NCBI GenBank assembly: GCA_036267975.1
Contig: DATAVA010000055.1
Span: forward strand, 1-64,000
Origin: DAIDKA01 sp036267975
GTDB taxonomy: Bacteria; Pseudomonadota; Gammaproteobacteria; Steroidobacterales; Steroidobacteraceae
DNA: 64,000 bases
Direction of reading: 5' to 3'
Part shown: positions 10,881-19,337 of the stretch, in pieces
Numbering within the stretch: position 1 is the first letter of the stretch
Layout: every line of letters starts with the position of its first letter
Translations under genes and position numbers: made by a program
The notes under the pieces: model-generated
Database searches by the model: none
What the model was told of the DNA's origin: nothing
The model's input: only the letters and a program-made list of their open reading frames with translations

Positions 10881-11975
10881 ATGAGCGAAAGCACCGATAC
10901 TGGGCAGACCATCGCGCCGCGTGCACTGGTGCCGGTCATCATCGGCCACCGCGGTGCCAGCGGCTATGTTCCCGAACACACCCTGCTTGCGTATTTCCTC
11001 GCCATCCAGCAGGGGGCGGACTTCATCGAGCCGGACCTGGTCAGCACCCGCGATGGGGTGCTGGTCGCGCGTCATGAGAACGAGATCGGCGGCACCACCG
11101 ATGTCGAACAGCATCTGGAGTTCGCCGAGCGGCGCGTCACCAAGGTCGTCGATGGGGCCAGCATCGAGGGCTGGTTCACCGAGGACTTCACGCTCGCGGA
11201 ACTGAAGACGCTGCGGGTACGCGAGCGCATCGCGCAGTTGCGGCCGGCGAATGCGCGTTTCGATGGTCAGCTCGAAATTCCGACACTGGATGAGATTCTC
11301 GACCTAGCTCATGGCGCCGACGTGACGCGCGCGCATGCGGCGCGCGCATGCCACGAGCCGTCGCCACGGCGCATCGGTATCTATCCTGAGACCAAGCATC
11401 CCAGTTATTTTGCAAGGATCGGGCTGGCGCTGGAGGAACCGCTGCTGGCAACGCTGGGCCGCCACGGCTACGAGGGCCGGGACGCGCCGGTGTTCATCCA
11501 GTCCTTTGAGACCGGCAATCTGCAGCAGTTACGCAGTCTGACGGACACTGCGCTGGTGCAGCTGGTGGCGGCGGCCGGTGCCCCCTTCGATTGGGTCCTC
11601 GCTGGCGACGCGCGCAATTACGCCGGCATGATCACGCGGCGCGGACTGGCGCAAGTCGCGCAATACGCCGATGCGTTGGGAGTCGAGAAGACACTGGTCA
11701 TTCCGCGCACCGCACACGGTACGCTCGGATCGCCCACCGCGCTCGTCGACGATGCACATGCGCAAGGTCTGCTGGTACATGCCTGGACCTTCCGCGCCGA
11801 GAACCATTTTCTGCCCGCACCGCTGCGTCGGGGCGCGAATCCGCTGGATCTCGGCGATCTCGCCGGCGAACTGATCCCCTATCTGAAGGCGGGCCTGGAT
11901 GGAGTCTTCGTCGACCAGCCGATCCTCGGCGTGCACACGCGCGATGCACTGCTGATGACCCGCGAGCCCTCCTAG
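10881..11975 (+). CDS. Glycerophosphodiester phosphodiesterase, cytoplasmic GlpQ-like
   Basis: The 364-residue enzyme hydrolyses glycerophosphodiesters to glycerol-3-phosphate and an alcohol. The GDPD signature is clear: GHRGASGYVPEHTLLAY (catalytic His23 and Arg24), GADFIEPDLVSTRDG (metal-binding Glu and Asp) and the following HEN. A GDPD insertion region and PETKHPSYF, FIQSFE and HAWTFRAEN segments are typical of the longer GlpQ class. Unlike E. coli GlpQ there is no signal peptide, so it is predicted cytoplasmic. AAGG lies close before the ATG. It converges with the GGDEF-EAL gene, overlapping by four bases. Its product would feed GlpD encoded at 55.6-57.2 kb. Confidence 0.9.
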   Translation: MSESTDTGQTIAPRALVPVIIGHRGASGYVPEHTLLAYFLAIQQGADFIEPDLVSTRDGVLVARHENEIGGTTDVEQHLEFAERRVTKVVDGASIEGWFTEDFTLAELKTLRVRERIAQLRPANARFDGQLEIPTLDEILDLAHGADVTRAHAARACHEPSPRRIGIYPETKHPSYFARIGLALEEPLLATLGRHGYEGRDAPVFIQSFETGNLQQLRSLTDTALVQLVAAAGAPFDWVLAGDARNYAGMITRRGLAQVAQYADALGVEKTLVIPRTAHGTLGSPTALVDDAHAQGLLVHAWTFRAENHFLPAPLRRGANPLDLGDLAGELIPYLKAGLDGVFVDQPILGVHTRDALLMTREPS

Positions 11976-14590
11976 GGTCGACGGCGGCTCTTCGCGCCGA
12001 CGAACAGCAACGATCCGTCCGCGGCGCGCGTGCTGTCGCTGGCAGGATCAACGGCCCCTGTCAGCAGCAGGCGGGCCTTGCTGGCGGCGCCTTCCGCGGT
12101 CTGCGGTGCGATCTGCATTTCGACCGCTTCGGACAGCAGGAAGCCCTGGGCCGTGATGGGTCCGCACTGCGCAAGCAAGGACAGCTGTCCGGGGCGCTCG
12201 ACGCCCTCAGCCACCACTTCCAGTCCCAGTCCGTGACACAGGGCGATGACGGAGCGGGCGATGGCGGCGGAGCGCGGGCTGCGGTCAATACCTTCGATGA
12301 GGGTCCGATCCAGCTTCACGCGTGTAATGGGCAGCTGCGCGAGCGAAGCCAGCGAAGAGTAGCCGGTGCCGAAGTCATCCAGTGCCACGGCAACGCCAAG
12401 GGTTCGCAGGCGTTGCAGCGCAACGAGTGTTGCCGGGCCGGTCTGGATCACGGTCTCCGTGATCTCGACCTCCAATGCATTGCCCGGCAGGCCCGTCACC
12501 GACAGTGCTTCGATGACATGATCCACGAAACTGCCATCCAGCAGCTGCATGGCTGAGACATTGATGGCCACACAGGCGTTGTGCCAGCCCATCGCCCGCC
12601 AGGCCTTGACGGTGGAGGTGGCGGAGCGCAGCGCCCAGGTGGTGAGTTCGCGCATCAGGCCGGTGGTTTCGGCGATTTCGATGAACTCACTGGCGCTGGC
12701 GATGCGTCCGTCCGACTTGCGCCAGCGCAGCAGGGCCTCGACACCTGAAGCCTCCAGGGTATGCAGTGCCACCTGCGGCTGGTACATCAGCAGCAGGTCA
12801 CCGGCCTCGACGGCGCGCCGCAACGCCTGCTCGAGCCGGAAGCGGTGCGCGGCCACGTCGTACAGTTCCGGTGTGTACAGCGCGTACCGGTTGCGACCGA
12901 GGTCCTTGGCGTGGAACAGCGCTACGTCGGCCGTGCGCAGCAATGCATCGGCGTCGCGCGCATGATCCGGATAGATGGTCGCCCCGACACTGGCACTGGT
13001 GGACAACTGCCGGCCATCCACGGCGAGCGGCTTCTGCAGCGCCTCGATGACCTTCGCGGCCTGCTCGCAGACGTGATCGGCACTCAAGGCATCTTCGATC
13101 AGCACCGTGAATTCATCGCCGCCCAGGCGCGCGATGAAGGCCTGGCTCCCCAACGCCTCCTGCAATCTCAGGCCCACCATCTGCAGCACCCGATCGCCGA
13201 ACCTGTGACCCAACGTATCGTTGACGGATTTGAAGTTATCCAGATCCACGAACAGCAGGGCAATGCGCGTCCCATCGTGCGAGGCGGCGGTGAGTGCCGC
13301 CGCCAGCCGCGCGGCGAGGTGGCGGCGGTTGGGCAGTTCGGTCAGCGGATCATGATGCGCAAGATGGTGCAGGGCGCGGGTGCGATCCTCGACATGCTGT
13401 TCCAGCACTGCCTGATGGGCGCGCAAGCCCCCTTCGGCGGCGCTGATCTTGCTTGCCATCGCATTGAAGGCGTCGGCGAGTTCGGCGATTTCGGCCGAAC
13501 CGCTGCTGTGCGCGGTGACGGCGCGCTCACCGGCTGCGAGGCGCCGGGTGGCCACCGTGAGCCTCTTGACCGGCACTGAGATGCGCAGCGCCAGCACCAG
13601 TGACACCAGCACGACCACCAGCTCGACAGTGACGCCGGTCGTGACCAGTGCGTGCTGTGCGTTATTCGCGGCCTGTGCGGCGCGTTGCGCCGCGGCTGCC
13701 AGCGCATTGCGCGCTGGCGCCTGCAGCAGGGTCTGGGCGTCGCTGATCAGCTGCGCGCCATCGCGCAGGAACTCATGCCGATTGCGCTCGTTGCTCGCAT
13801 CAAAGCGATTGACAGCATTGCGCAGGTTGATTGCATCCTTGAAGTCCTCGCGGATGATCTCCATCCAGGCTACGCCCGGCGAGCGCATCAGCTCGGCGCT
13901 GTTGCGATCGAGGGCCGCGGCGAAATCATGCTCGGCGTGCACGCTGGCTTCGCCGAGGTCCACGACCGCCCGCAGCGCCGCCGCAGCCTGCGACAGTTCG
14001 ACCAGCGACTTGCGCGCCACGACCCGGGTGTTGTCGATCGAAAGGCCGGCGCCGCCCGCTTTCTCGATACGCCGCGCTTCGGCTTCGAGCAGCTGATGAC
14101 GTTCAGTGAGCCACCGCTGGCGTTGTCCGGACTTGCCGGCCAGGTCGCGGCCAGCCGTAATGTGCGCGAGGATCTGTTCCTTCAGCTGCAACTGGCCGTG
14201 ACCTTCCGGGTCCTCGAACCAGGCATTCATGGCCTGGCGCAGATCGGTGGTTGCCATTTCGAGGTCAGCCTGATCGGAGCGCTTGGCCTCATTCGAACTG
14301 CCTTCCGGCCCGAGCGACTCTTCGACCTGGCGGTCAAAGGCCGCCAGTTTCTCGATGATGGCACCGGCGCGCCGCGCCTCCGGCTCGTAACGCACCTGCA
14401 GGGAACTGACCGCCTCGACGGCCGTGTGCGTAATCCGGTTCGTGACCACCTGGCCGACGAGCACCACCACGCCCATGATCGCCATGCCGAGTACCAGGTG
14501 CGCGCCAACGCCCAGCCGCCAGGCATGGCGGCGAGGATTGGGATCGGGGGTCACGGCGAGGTCCGAGTGCATCAGGCTCTTCCCTAGCAT
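11972..14590 (-). CDS. Membrane GGDEF-EAL protein (cyclic-di-GMP metabolism) with HAMP domain
   Basis: The protein of about 872 residues has a membrane helix near residues 28-50, a long helical sensor region of about 265 residues rich in charged pairs, a second helix near 318-338, then HAMP (SVPVKRLTVATRRLAAGE). GGDEF (about 415-575) has intact ARLGGDEFTVLIED and could make c-di-GMP; the RxxD inhibitory site five residues before it is replaced by GSQA. The EAL domain follows, with GVEALLRW, ITETVI, DDFGTGYSSL and AEGVER present, so phosphodiesterase activity is likely. Which activity dominates cannot be told from sequence. The ATG at 14590 is preferred to an upstream TTG at 14611; ATG 14572 is also possible. 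Confidence 0.92.
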   Translation of the reverse strand: MLGKSLMHSDLAVTPDPNPRRHAWRLGVGAHLVLGMAIMGVVVLVGQVVTNRITHTAVEAVSSLQVRYEPEARRAGAIIEKLAAFDRQVEESLGPEGSSNEAKRSDQADLEMATTDLRQAMNAWFEDPEGHGQLQLKEQILAHITAGRDLAGKSGQRQRWLTERHQLLEAEARRIEKAGGAGLSIDNTRVVARKSLVELSQAAAALRAVVDLGEASVHAEHDFAAALDRNSAELMRSPGVAWMEIIREDFKDAINLRNAVNRFDASNERNRHEFLRDGAQLISDAQTLLQAPARNALAAAAQRAAQAANNAQHALVTTGVTVELVVVLVSLVLALRISVPVKRLTVATRRLAAGERAVTAHSSGSAEIAELADAFNAMASKISAAEGGLRAHQAVLEQHVEDRTRALHHLAHHDPLTELPNRRHLAARLAAALTAASHDGTRIALLFVDLDNFKSVNDTLGHRFGDRVLQMVGLRLQEALGSQAFIARLGGDEFTVLIEDALSADHVCEQAAKVIEALQKPLAVDGRQLSTSASVGATIYPDHARDADALLRTADVALFHAKDLGRNRYALYTPELYDVAAHRFRLEQALRRAVEAGDLLLMYQPQVALHTLEASGVEALLRWRKSDGRIASASEFIEIAETTGLMRELTTWALRSATSTVKAWRAMGWHNACVAINVSAMQLLDGSFVDHVIEALSVTGLPGNALEVEITETVIQTGPATLVALQRLRTLGVAVALDDFGTGYSSLASLAQLPITRVKLDRTLIEGIDRSPRSAAIARSVIALCHGLGLEVVAEGVERPGQLSLLAQCGPITAQGFLLSEAVEMQIAPQTAEGAASKARLLLTGAVDPASDSTRAADGSLLFVGAKSRRRP

Positions 14591-14737
14591 GAGACATAAG
14601 GCTGTAACCAATGATTACGGGACCTATGCCAAGACGCCCATGCTGCCTCATGCACGCCGGCAGGTCCGTGGCAGACATCGCAGAAGTCGCCCTTGCGTGG
14701 CGGCCGCGCGTTTGGCAGATCCCGGTGTCAGTTGCTT

Positions 14738-14743
14738 TATACT
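14738..14743 (+). promoter_or_regulatory. Candidate -10 element (TATACT) six bases before a start codon
   Basis: TATACT matches five of six bases of the sigma-70 -10 consensus. It ends six bases before the ATG at 14750, so the expected transcription start would coincide with the start codon and give a leaderless mRNA. A TTGGCA at 14712-14717 could be the -35 element, but the 20-base spacing is long. Confidence 0.4.
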
Positions 14744-14749
14744 CGCCAT

Positions 14750-15049
14750 ATGACAGAACTTGCGGATACTTTCGATTCAGCCTTTGCCAAGGCAGTGGAC
14801 CTGGGCAATCGCCTGGCAGACAAGGATAAGGACGCCGACCTGTGGGACATCGCCGATGGGCTGCTGGCCGGGGCACTGCAGTACTGGCTGTATTCCCGTC
14901 AGCCCTGTGGCGACCCGCGCTGCCAGGACTGCATGCCCATCAGTACCGCGGAAGGGCGGATGGCCGAGCTGAAACGCCTCGTGGACCAGCTGGCAGCGGA
15001 GAGCGAGTACTTTCACACCCCGACTGACGCCAATGCCGGACGCGCCTGA
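14750..15049 (+). CDS. Small hypothetical protein with a CxxxxCxxC motif
   Basis: This 99-residue soluble protein has a helical N-terminal half (LADTFDSAFAKAVDLGNRLADKDKDADLWDIADGLLAGALQYWLYS), a central Cys cluster PCGDPRCQDCMP and a helical C-terminus (EGRMAELKRLVDQLAAES). The three cysteines are spaced CxxxxCxxC, which could bind a metal, but no known family is recognised. Its last 17 bases overlap the start of the ferredoxin-NADP reductase gene in another frame, so the two are almost certainly co-transcribed and coupled. That context hints at a redox or metal-related role. A longer frame from 14693 exists, but the ATG at 14750 fits the -10 element immediately upstream. Confidence 0.7.
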   Translation: MTELADTFDSAFAKAVDLGNRLADKDKDADLWDIADGLLAGALQYWLYSRQPCGDPRCQDCMPISTAEGRMAELKRLVDQLAAESEYFHTPTDANAGRA

Positions 15050-16076
15050 GGGCGATCCGGCCCCGTCCGTGGCTATCATCGGGGCCGGTCCCTGCGGCCT
15101 CTTCCAGGTATTTGAACTGGGCCTGCTCGGGATTCAGGCGCATGTGTTCGACTCACTCAAGGTGGTGGGCGGACAGTGCGCCGAGCTGTATCCGGACAAG
15201 CCGATCTACGATATTCCGGCCCTGCCGGTCTGCGCTGCGCAGGAACTCGTGGATCGACTCATGCAGCAGATTCACCCTTTCAAGCCCCAGTTCCACCTCG
15301 GCGCAGAAGTGACGACCCTGCTGCCGGATGGTGCGGGCCGCTTCAAGGTGGGCACGGCGGGCGGTACTGAAATAACCGTCGGTGCGGTGGTCATCGCGGC
15401 CGGCTTGGGCGCATTTCAGCCCCGTCGTCTGGGGGTGCCGGGGACGGAGGCGTTTGAGGGCCGGCAGATCCACTACCGGGTGCGCGATGCGCAGCAGCTG
15501 GCCGGGCAGCGCCTGCTGGTATTTGGCGGGGGCGATTCGGCATTGGACTGGGCGGTGGCGCTGGCGCCGGTGGCCCGAAGCGTGACTCTGGTGCATCGGC
15601 GCGAACACTTCCGTGGCGCACCGGCCACGGTCACCCGCCTGCGGGAACTGCAGGCCGCAGGCTCGATCCAACACATCGAAGGGATCGCCGAGGCGCTGCT
15701 CCATGATGGCAACGCGCTGCACGGCGTGCGTATCAAGGGCAACGATGGCATCGCGCACGAGGTGCATGCCGACCAGATTCTGGTATTTTTCGGCCTGCAT
15801 CCGAAGCTCGGTCCCATCGCGCAATGGGGCCTGGCCCTGGAGCGCAAGGCGCTCGCAGTCGATACCGAGCAGTTTCAAACAAGCGTACCCGGCATCTTTG
15901 CCGTGGGTGACATCAACACCTACCCGGGCAAGAAAAAACTCATCCTGTCCGGATTCCACGAAGCCGCGCTGGCGGCCTTTGGCATCCAGCACTATCTGTT
16001 TCCGCAGAAGAAGCAATTTCTCCAGTACACGACCACCAGTCCGATCATGCACAAGCGCCTGGGCGTCCCGGATTGA
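15033..16076 (+). CDS. Ferredoxin/flavodoxin-NADP+ reductase, thioredoxin-reductase-like type
   Basis: The 347-residue flavoprotein transfers electrons between NADPH and ferredoxin. It has the FAD-binding dinucleotide motif AIIGAGPCGLFQ near residue 15, then GGQCAELYPDKPIYDIPALP, characteristic of the YumC-type reductases. The NADPH motif is LLVFGGGDSALDWAVAL with VTLVHRREHFRG, and the second FAD motif is FAVGDINTYPGKKKLILSGFHEA. The CxxC redox pair of true thioredoxin reductases is absent at the expected site, which separates it from TrxB. It overlaps the upstream Cys-containing small gene and precedes azurin by about 50 bases. Confidence 0.92.
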   Translation: MPDAPEGDPAPSVAIIGAGPCGLFQVFELGLLGIQAHVFDSLKVVGGQCAELYPDKPIYDIPALPVCAAQELVDRLMQQIHPFKPQFHLGAEVTTLLPDGAGRFKVGTAGGTEITVGAVVIAAGLGAFQPRRLGVPGTEAFEGRQIHYRVRDAQQLAGQRLLVFGGGDSALDWAVALAPVARSVTLVHRREHFRGAPATVTRLRELQAAGSIQHIEGIAEALLHDGNALHGVRIKGNDGIAHEVHADQILVFFGLHPKLGPIAQWGLALERKALAVDTEQFQTSVPGIFAVGDINTYPGKKKLILSGFHEAALAAFGIQHYLFPQKKQFLQYTTTSPIMHKRLGVPD

Positions 16077-16126
16077 ACTATGCTAACGCATCCAATAAAC
16101 GATCTGTTTCCGTTAAGGAGTCACCG

Positions 16127-16600
16127 ATGATTCGTAGACATTCTGTTCTGGCCGCGCTGGCGCTCGCCACAGTGTTCCTGGCAGGAGGCACTCACGCCAC
16201 GTTCGCAGCCGACAAGGGCTGCAAGCTCGAGATTGCCGGCAATGACGCCATGCAGTATGACAAAAAGGAACTCGATGTCGCGGCGGATTGCACCCAGGTC
16301 GAACTCACCCTGACGCACACGGGCAAGCTGCCCGCGGCCGCGATGGGCCACAACTGGGTGCTGGTGAAGACCGCGGATGTCACCGCGGTGGCCAATGCGG
16401 GCATGTCGGCCGGTCTGGCCAACAACTACCTGACTCCCAATGATCCGCGCGTCATCGCCAGCACCAAGGTCATCGGCGGTGGGCAGAGCACCTCGGTCAC
16501 ATTCCCGACGTCCAAGCTGACCAAGGGTGGCGACTATACCTTCCTGTGCACCTTCCCCGGTCACTACGTGATCATGAAGGGTGTCTTGAAGTTCGGCTGA
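16127..16600 (+). CDS. azu: Azurin, periplasmic type I copper protein
   Basis: This is a 157-residue precursor with a signal peptide (MIRRHSVLAALALATVFLAGG, cleavage near THATFAAD) and a mature cupredoxin of about 128 residues. All four copper ligands are visible: His in MGHNWVL, then Cys in YTFLCTFPGHYVIMKG, with the His and Met of the same loop. The N-terminal disulphide cysteines (KGCKLEI and ADCTQVE) are also present. It carries single electrons between periplasmic redox partners. The ATG at 16127 is fixed by AAGGAG at 16115-16120. A small inverted repeat ATGC-N4-GCAT sits at 16080-16091 in front. No nitrite reductase or peroxidase is adjacent. Confidence 0.95.
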   Translation: MIRRHSVLAALALATVFLAGGTHATFAADKGCKLEIAGNDAMQYDKKELDVAADCTQVELTLTHTGKLPAAAMGHNWVLVKTADVTAVANAGMSAGLANNYLTPNDPRVIASTKVIGGGQSTSVTFPTSKLTKGGDYTFLCTFPGHYVIMKGVLKFG

Positions 16601-16604
16601 GAAC

Positions 16605-17471
16605 ATGGATCAGCGCATCGCTGATCTGCTGGGCCTGCTCGAGCTCGAGACGCTTGAAGTCAACCTGTTTCGCGGCGAAAGCCGCGATATAGGCAGTCCA
16701 CAGGTGTTCGGCGGCCAGGTCCTCGGCCAGGCCCTGAATGCCGCTTCGCGCACCGTCAGCGGCCGCATGGTGCACTCCCTGCACGCATATTTTCTGCGCC
16801 GTGGGGATTTCACCGCGCCGATCATCTATCAGGTGGATCGCAGTCGCGACGGGCACAGTTTTTCCAATCGCCGTGTGGTCGCAATCCAGCACGGGGAACA
16901 GATCTTCAACATGACGTGCTCGTTCCAGGTCGCAGAGTCGGGCCTGGAGCACCAGGTGCTCATTCCGGCTGTGCCGGGCCCGGAAGGGCTGGCCGACACC
17001 TCGCGTGTGGCGCCGGAACTGCTCGAAAAGCTGCCCGAGCGGGTGCGGCGCCTGCTGGAGACGGCACGCCCGTTTGAATTCCGCGCGGTCGGTCGCATCG
17101 GTGCGCCGCCTGCGCCCGGTCACGCGCCGTCGCGCCAGGTATGGTTCAGGGCCGTCGCGCCGGTGCCCGAAGATCAGACCTTGCAGCGCTGTCTGCTCGC
17201 CTACGTCTCGGACTTCCATCTGCTCGAGACTGCCACGCTTCCGCACGGCATTTCGCATCTGAGCGGCCGGGCACAGGTGGCGAGTATCGATCACGCCATG
17301 TGGTTTCATCGTTCACTGCGGGTGGATGAGTGGCTGCTGTACGACGTTGAAAGCCCCAGTGCATCAGGGGCGCGCGGCTTTGCCCGCGCCAATGTGTTCG
17401 CGCGTGATGGCACGCTGGTGGCCAGCACGGCCCAGGAAGGGCTCGTGCGCCTGATGGCTGCGCCGCCGTGA
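16605..17471 (+). CDS. tesB: Acyl-CoA thioesterase II
   Basis: The 288-residue double hot-dog enzyme hydrolyses medium- and long-chain acyl-CoA to free fatty acid and CoA. Its length matches E. coli TesB (286). Recognisable segments are LFRGESRDIGSPQVFGGQVLGQAL, MVHSLHAYFLRRGD, VDRSRDGHSFSNRRVVAIQHG, and in the second repeat ASIDHAMWFHR with the catalytic Asp. SLRVDEWLLYDVESPSASGARGF contains the expected Ser/Thr region, and TAQEGLVR the catalytic Gln. The ATG lies four bases after the azurin stop, and its stop overlaps the next gene's start (GTGA at 17468-17471). Confidence 0.95.
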   Translation: MDQRIADLLGLLELETLEVNLFRGESRDIGSPQVFGGQVLGQALNAASRTVSGRMVHSLHAYFLRRGDFTAPIIYQVDRSRDGHSFSNRRVVAIQHGEQIFNMTCSFQVAESGLEHQVLIPAVPGPEGLADTSRVAPELLEKLPERVRRLLETARPFEFRAVGRIGAPPAPGHAPSRQVWFRAVAPVPEDQTLQRCLLAYVSDFHLLETATLPHGISHLSGRAQVASIDHAMWFHRSLRVDEWLLYDVESPSASGARGFARANVFARDGTLVASTAQEGLVRLMAAPP

Positions 17472-18487
17472 GTCGCAGCATCGCTGCGATGGCGGCGTGC
17501 CTGTTTGCGGGCGCGGCGCTGGCGGCGGTCCCCGCGCCAAAAGCGGCTGCGGATACCACCCCGGTCGAAATCTCCGACCTGATGCGACTGTGGTCCGGTG
17601 TCCACGACAGCGCGGTGCAGGTCATCCTGGATGACCATTCCCCGCAGGCCGCCGCGGCGGACGTGTCGCGCCTGCGTACCGTGATTGAGCCGGTCGAATT
17701 GCCATGGCTCGGCCCGACCGTACTGTACGAGGAGGAAACCCTGCACGATGTCCCGGGCGCGCCGCGGCGCCAGGTACTGCTGCGACTGTCGATCGACACC
17801 CAGTTGCGCCCGCAACGCATCCGGGTGCGACAGTACACTTTCAAAGACCCCGGACAGTGGCGCGGGTTCTTCGCCGATATCCAGGCGCAGCAGACGCTGC
17901 GGCGCACGGATATCGACACGCTGCCGGGTTGTGACCTGCTGCTCAGGCGCGACGGCGATGAGTTTCACGGCGGCACTCTCGGCCGCGGTTGCGTGTCGCC
18001 GCTGGCGGATCCACAGCGCTACGTGGACTACAGTGTGCAGGTGGGGGCGGGACAGTACTGGTTTCGCACGCGCCTGTTTCGTTTTGAAGATGACGCGCTG
18101 GTGCAGGAGAGCGCCGGCTACGACTGGCCGGAGCTGCATCTGGCGCGTCTGTACAGCTGTCAGATCCGTTGGTCGGCAACCGGCCAGCCGGCCGATCTGT
18201 CGCCACTGCTGACGGTCGACGTAGCTGATCATGGCGGGAGCGCCGATTTTTCACTGCCCGACGGCCGCGCCTTCCGCCTCATCCTGCACAGCGATGACTG
18301 GCCATTCGACGCCAACAATCAGGCGCTGATGCTGATTCTCCAGGATCTCGCGCCGGGTGGCGCTACGGTGCGCAGCTGGACTCCCACCTTCGCCCACCAG
18401 GTCACGGCGTCCATGAAAGTCATGGACGCGCGCTGTGGTCCGATCGCGGCACCAGCGAAGCTATCGCCTGCATCAATGTTGTATTGA
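17468..18487 (+). CDS. Secreted CpcT/CpeT-like (DUF1001) protein
   Basis: The 339-residue product has a signal peptide (MSRSIAAMAACLFAGAALAAV) and two parts. Residues about 30-235 follow the CpcT/CpeT pattern: LMRLWSGVHDSAVQV, a conserved PRRQVLLRLS strand, YTFKDP, then LPGCDLLLRRDGDEFHGGTLGRGC with paired Cys, and FEDDALVQESAGYDWP. In cyanobacteria these fold as beta-barrel chromophore lyases; in other bacteria the role is unknown. A C-terminal beta-rich domain (about 235-339) follows the YSCQIRW segment. The GTG start overlaps the tesB stop by four bases. Its 3' end overlaps the convergent hydrolase gene by 68 bases. The family call is by motif memory only. Confidence 0.55.
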   Translation: MSRSIAAMAACLFAGAALAAVPAPKAAADTTPVEISDLMRLWSGVHDSAVQVILDDHSPQAAAADVSRLRTVIEPVELPWLGPTVLYEEETLHDVPGAPRRQVLLRLSIDTQLRPQRIRVRQYTFKDPGQWRGFFADIQAQQTLRRTDIDTLPGCDLLLRRDGDEFHGGTLGRGCVSPLADPQRYVDYSVQVGAGQYWFRTRLFRFEDDALVQESAGYDWPELHLARLYSCQIRWSATGQPADLSPLLTVDVADHGGSADFSLPDGRAFRLILHSDDWPFDANNQALMLILQDLAPGGATVRSWTPTFAHQVTASMKVMDARCGPIAAPAKLSPASMLY

Positions 18488-19337
18488 AGCGCGGGCTGTC
18501 ATCGAGCATCGGAAAGCTGTCATCGCCGTGCAACGTGAGCACGCGCAGCTGCGGCACAACTTTATGCAGACGCGCCTCGTCTACTGCCCCGCCCAGATCC
18601 GAATCGATGACCACGATCGGGATTCTGACCGTCGGCAGGATCGACGCGTAGTCGAATTTGTTCAACTCGGTGAGCATCGCCAGGCCCCGTTCAGGAGCGC
18701 TCTGCGCGGCCATGTCCGCCACACCGCGCACCACGGCCGGATCAGTCTGCGCATGAAACAGTGTCCCGGCGACAAACTGCCGGGTGGCGGCTGCAAAGTC
18801 GTTGCGGAAGGGCTGCAGGTATTGATTGATCTGCGAAGGCAGCAGCGCTGGCTGACCGATGGTGCGAAAAGTCTCCGCCCCGATGATGCCTGCCACCCGC
18901 GCACCGATGAGCGGCGCCGCTTCGAGGGCTACGGGGCCTCCCAGCCCATCGCCCACCAGGATGATGTGCGCCTGGGGCAGCTTCGCAGCCACTGCGGCGA
19001 CATCCTGTGCAAAGTTCGCCACAGACCAGGTCTGTCGATTGTTTCCTGAGGCACCCGCGCCACCCAGATCAAGCGTCACGACGGTGTACTCACGCGCCAG
19101 GGGCGCCAGCTGATCGCGCCAGATCGACGAGTTGGTGGCCCAGCCGTGAATCAGCACGACGGCAGGTTCACCCATGCCGTATTCGCGCCAGGCGATCGCC
19201 ACGCCGTCGGTCGAGGGGGCAAACCGCGTGGCGGTAGTGGGCGATGAAGCGGCGGGGGGAACTGCGGCAGGATGGGTGGACCCGCAGGCGGCGACAGTGG
19301 CCACCAGGGTCCAGGCGAGCACGCGGTACGTCTTCAC
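18420..19337 (-). CDS. Alpha/beta-hydrolase-fold lipoprotein lacking catalytic Ser and His
   Basis: The 305-residue protein begins with a lipoprotein signal ending VAAC (Cys18) and a Pro/Ser/Thr linker. The core is a clear alpha/beta-hydrolase: GEPAVVLIHGWATNSSIWRDQL (oxyanion region), VVTLDLGGAGASG and a cap region. The nucleophile elbow, normally GxSxG, reads G129-D-G-L-G133, so the serine is glycine. The region that normally holds GHFPMLE reads DDSFPMLDD, so the histidine is serine. It is therefore predicted to be a non-hydrolytic member, perhaps a binding or scaffold protein. It starts directly after the stop of the FAD oxidase gene with no spacer, so it belongs to that operon. Confidence 0.85.
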   Translation of the reverse strand: MKTYRVLAWTLVATVAACGSTHPAAVPPAASSPTTATRFAPSTDGVAIAWREYGMGEPAVVLIHGWATNSSIWRDQLAPLAREYTVVTLDLGGAGASGNNRQTWSVANFAQDVAAVAAKLPQAHIILVGDGLGGPVALEAAPLIGARVAGIIGAETFRTIGQPALLPSQINQYLQPFRNDFAAATRQFVAGTLFHAQTDPAVVRGVADMAAQSAPERGLAMLTELNKFDYASILPTVRIPIVVIDSDLGGAVDEARLHKVVPQLRVLTLHGDDSFPMLDDSPRFNTTLMQAIASLVPRSDHSARP

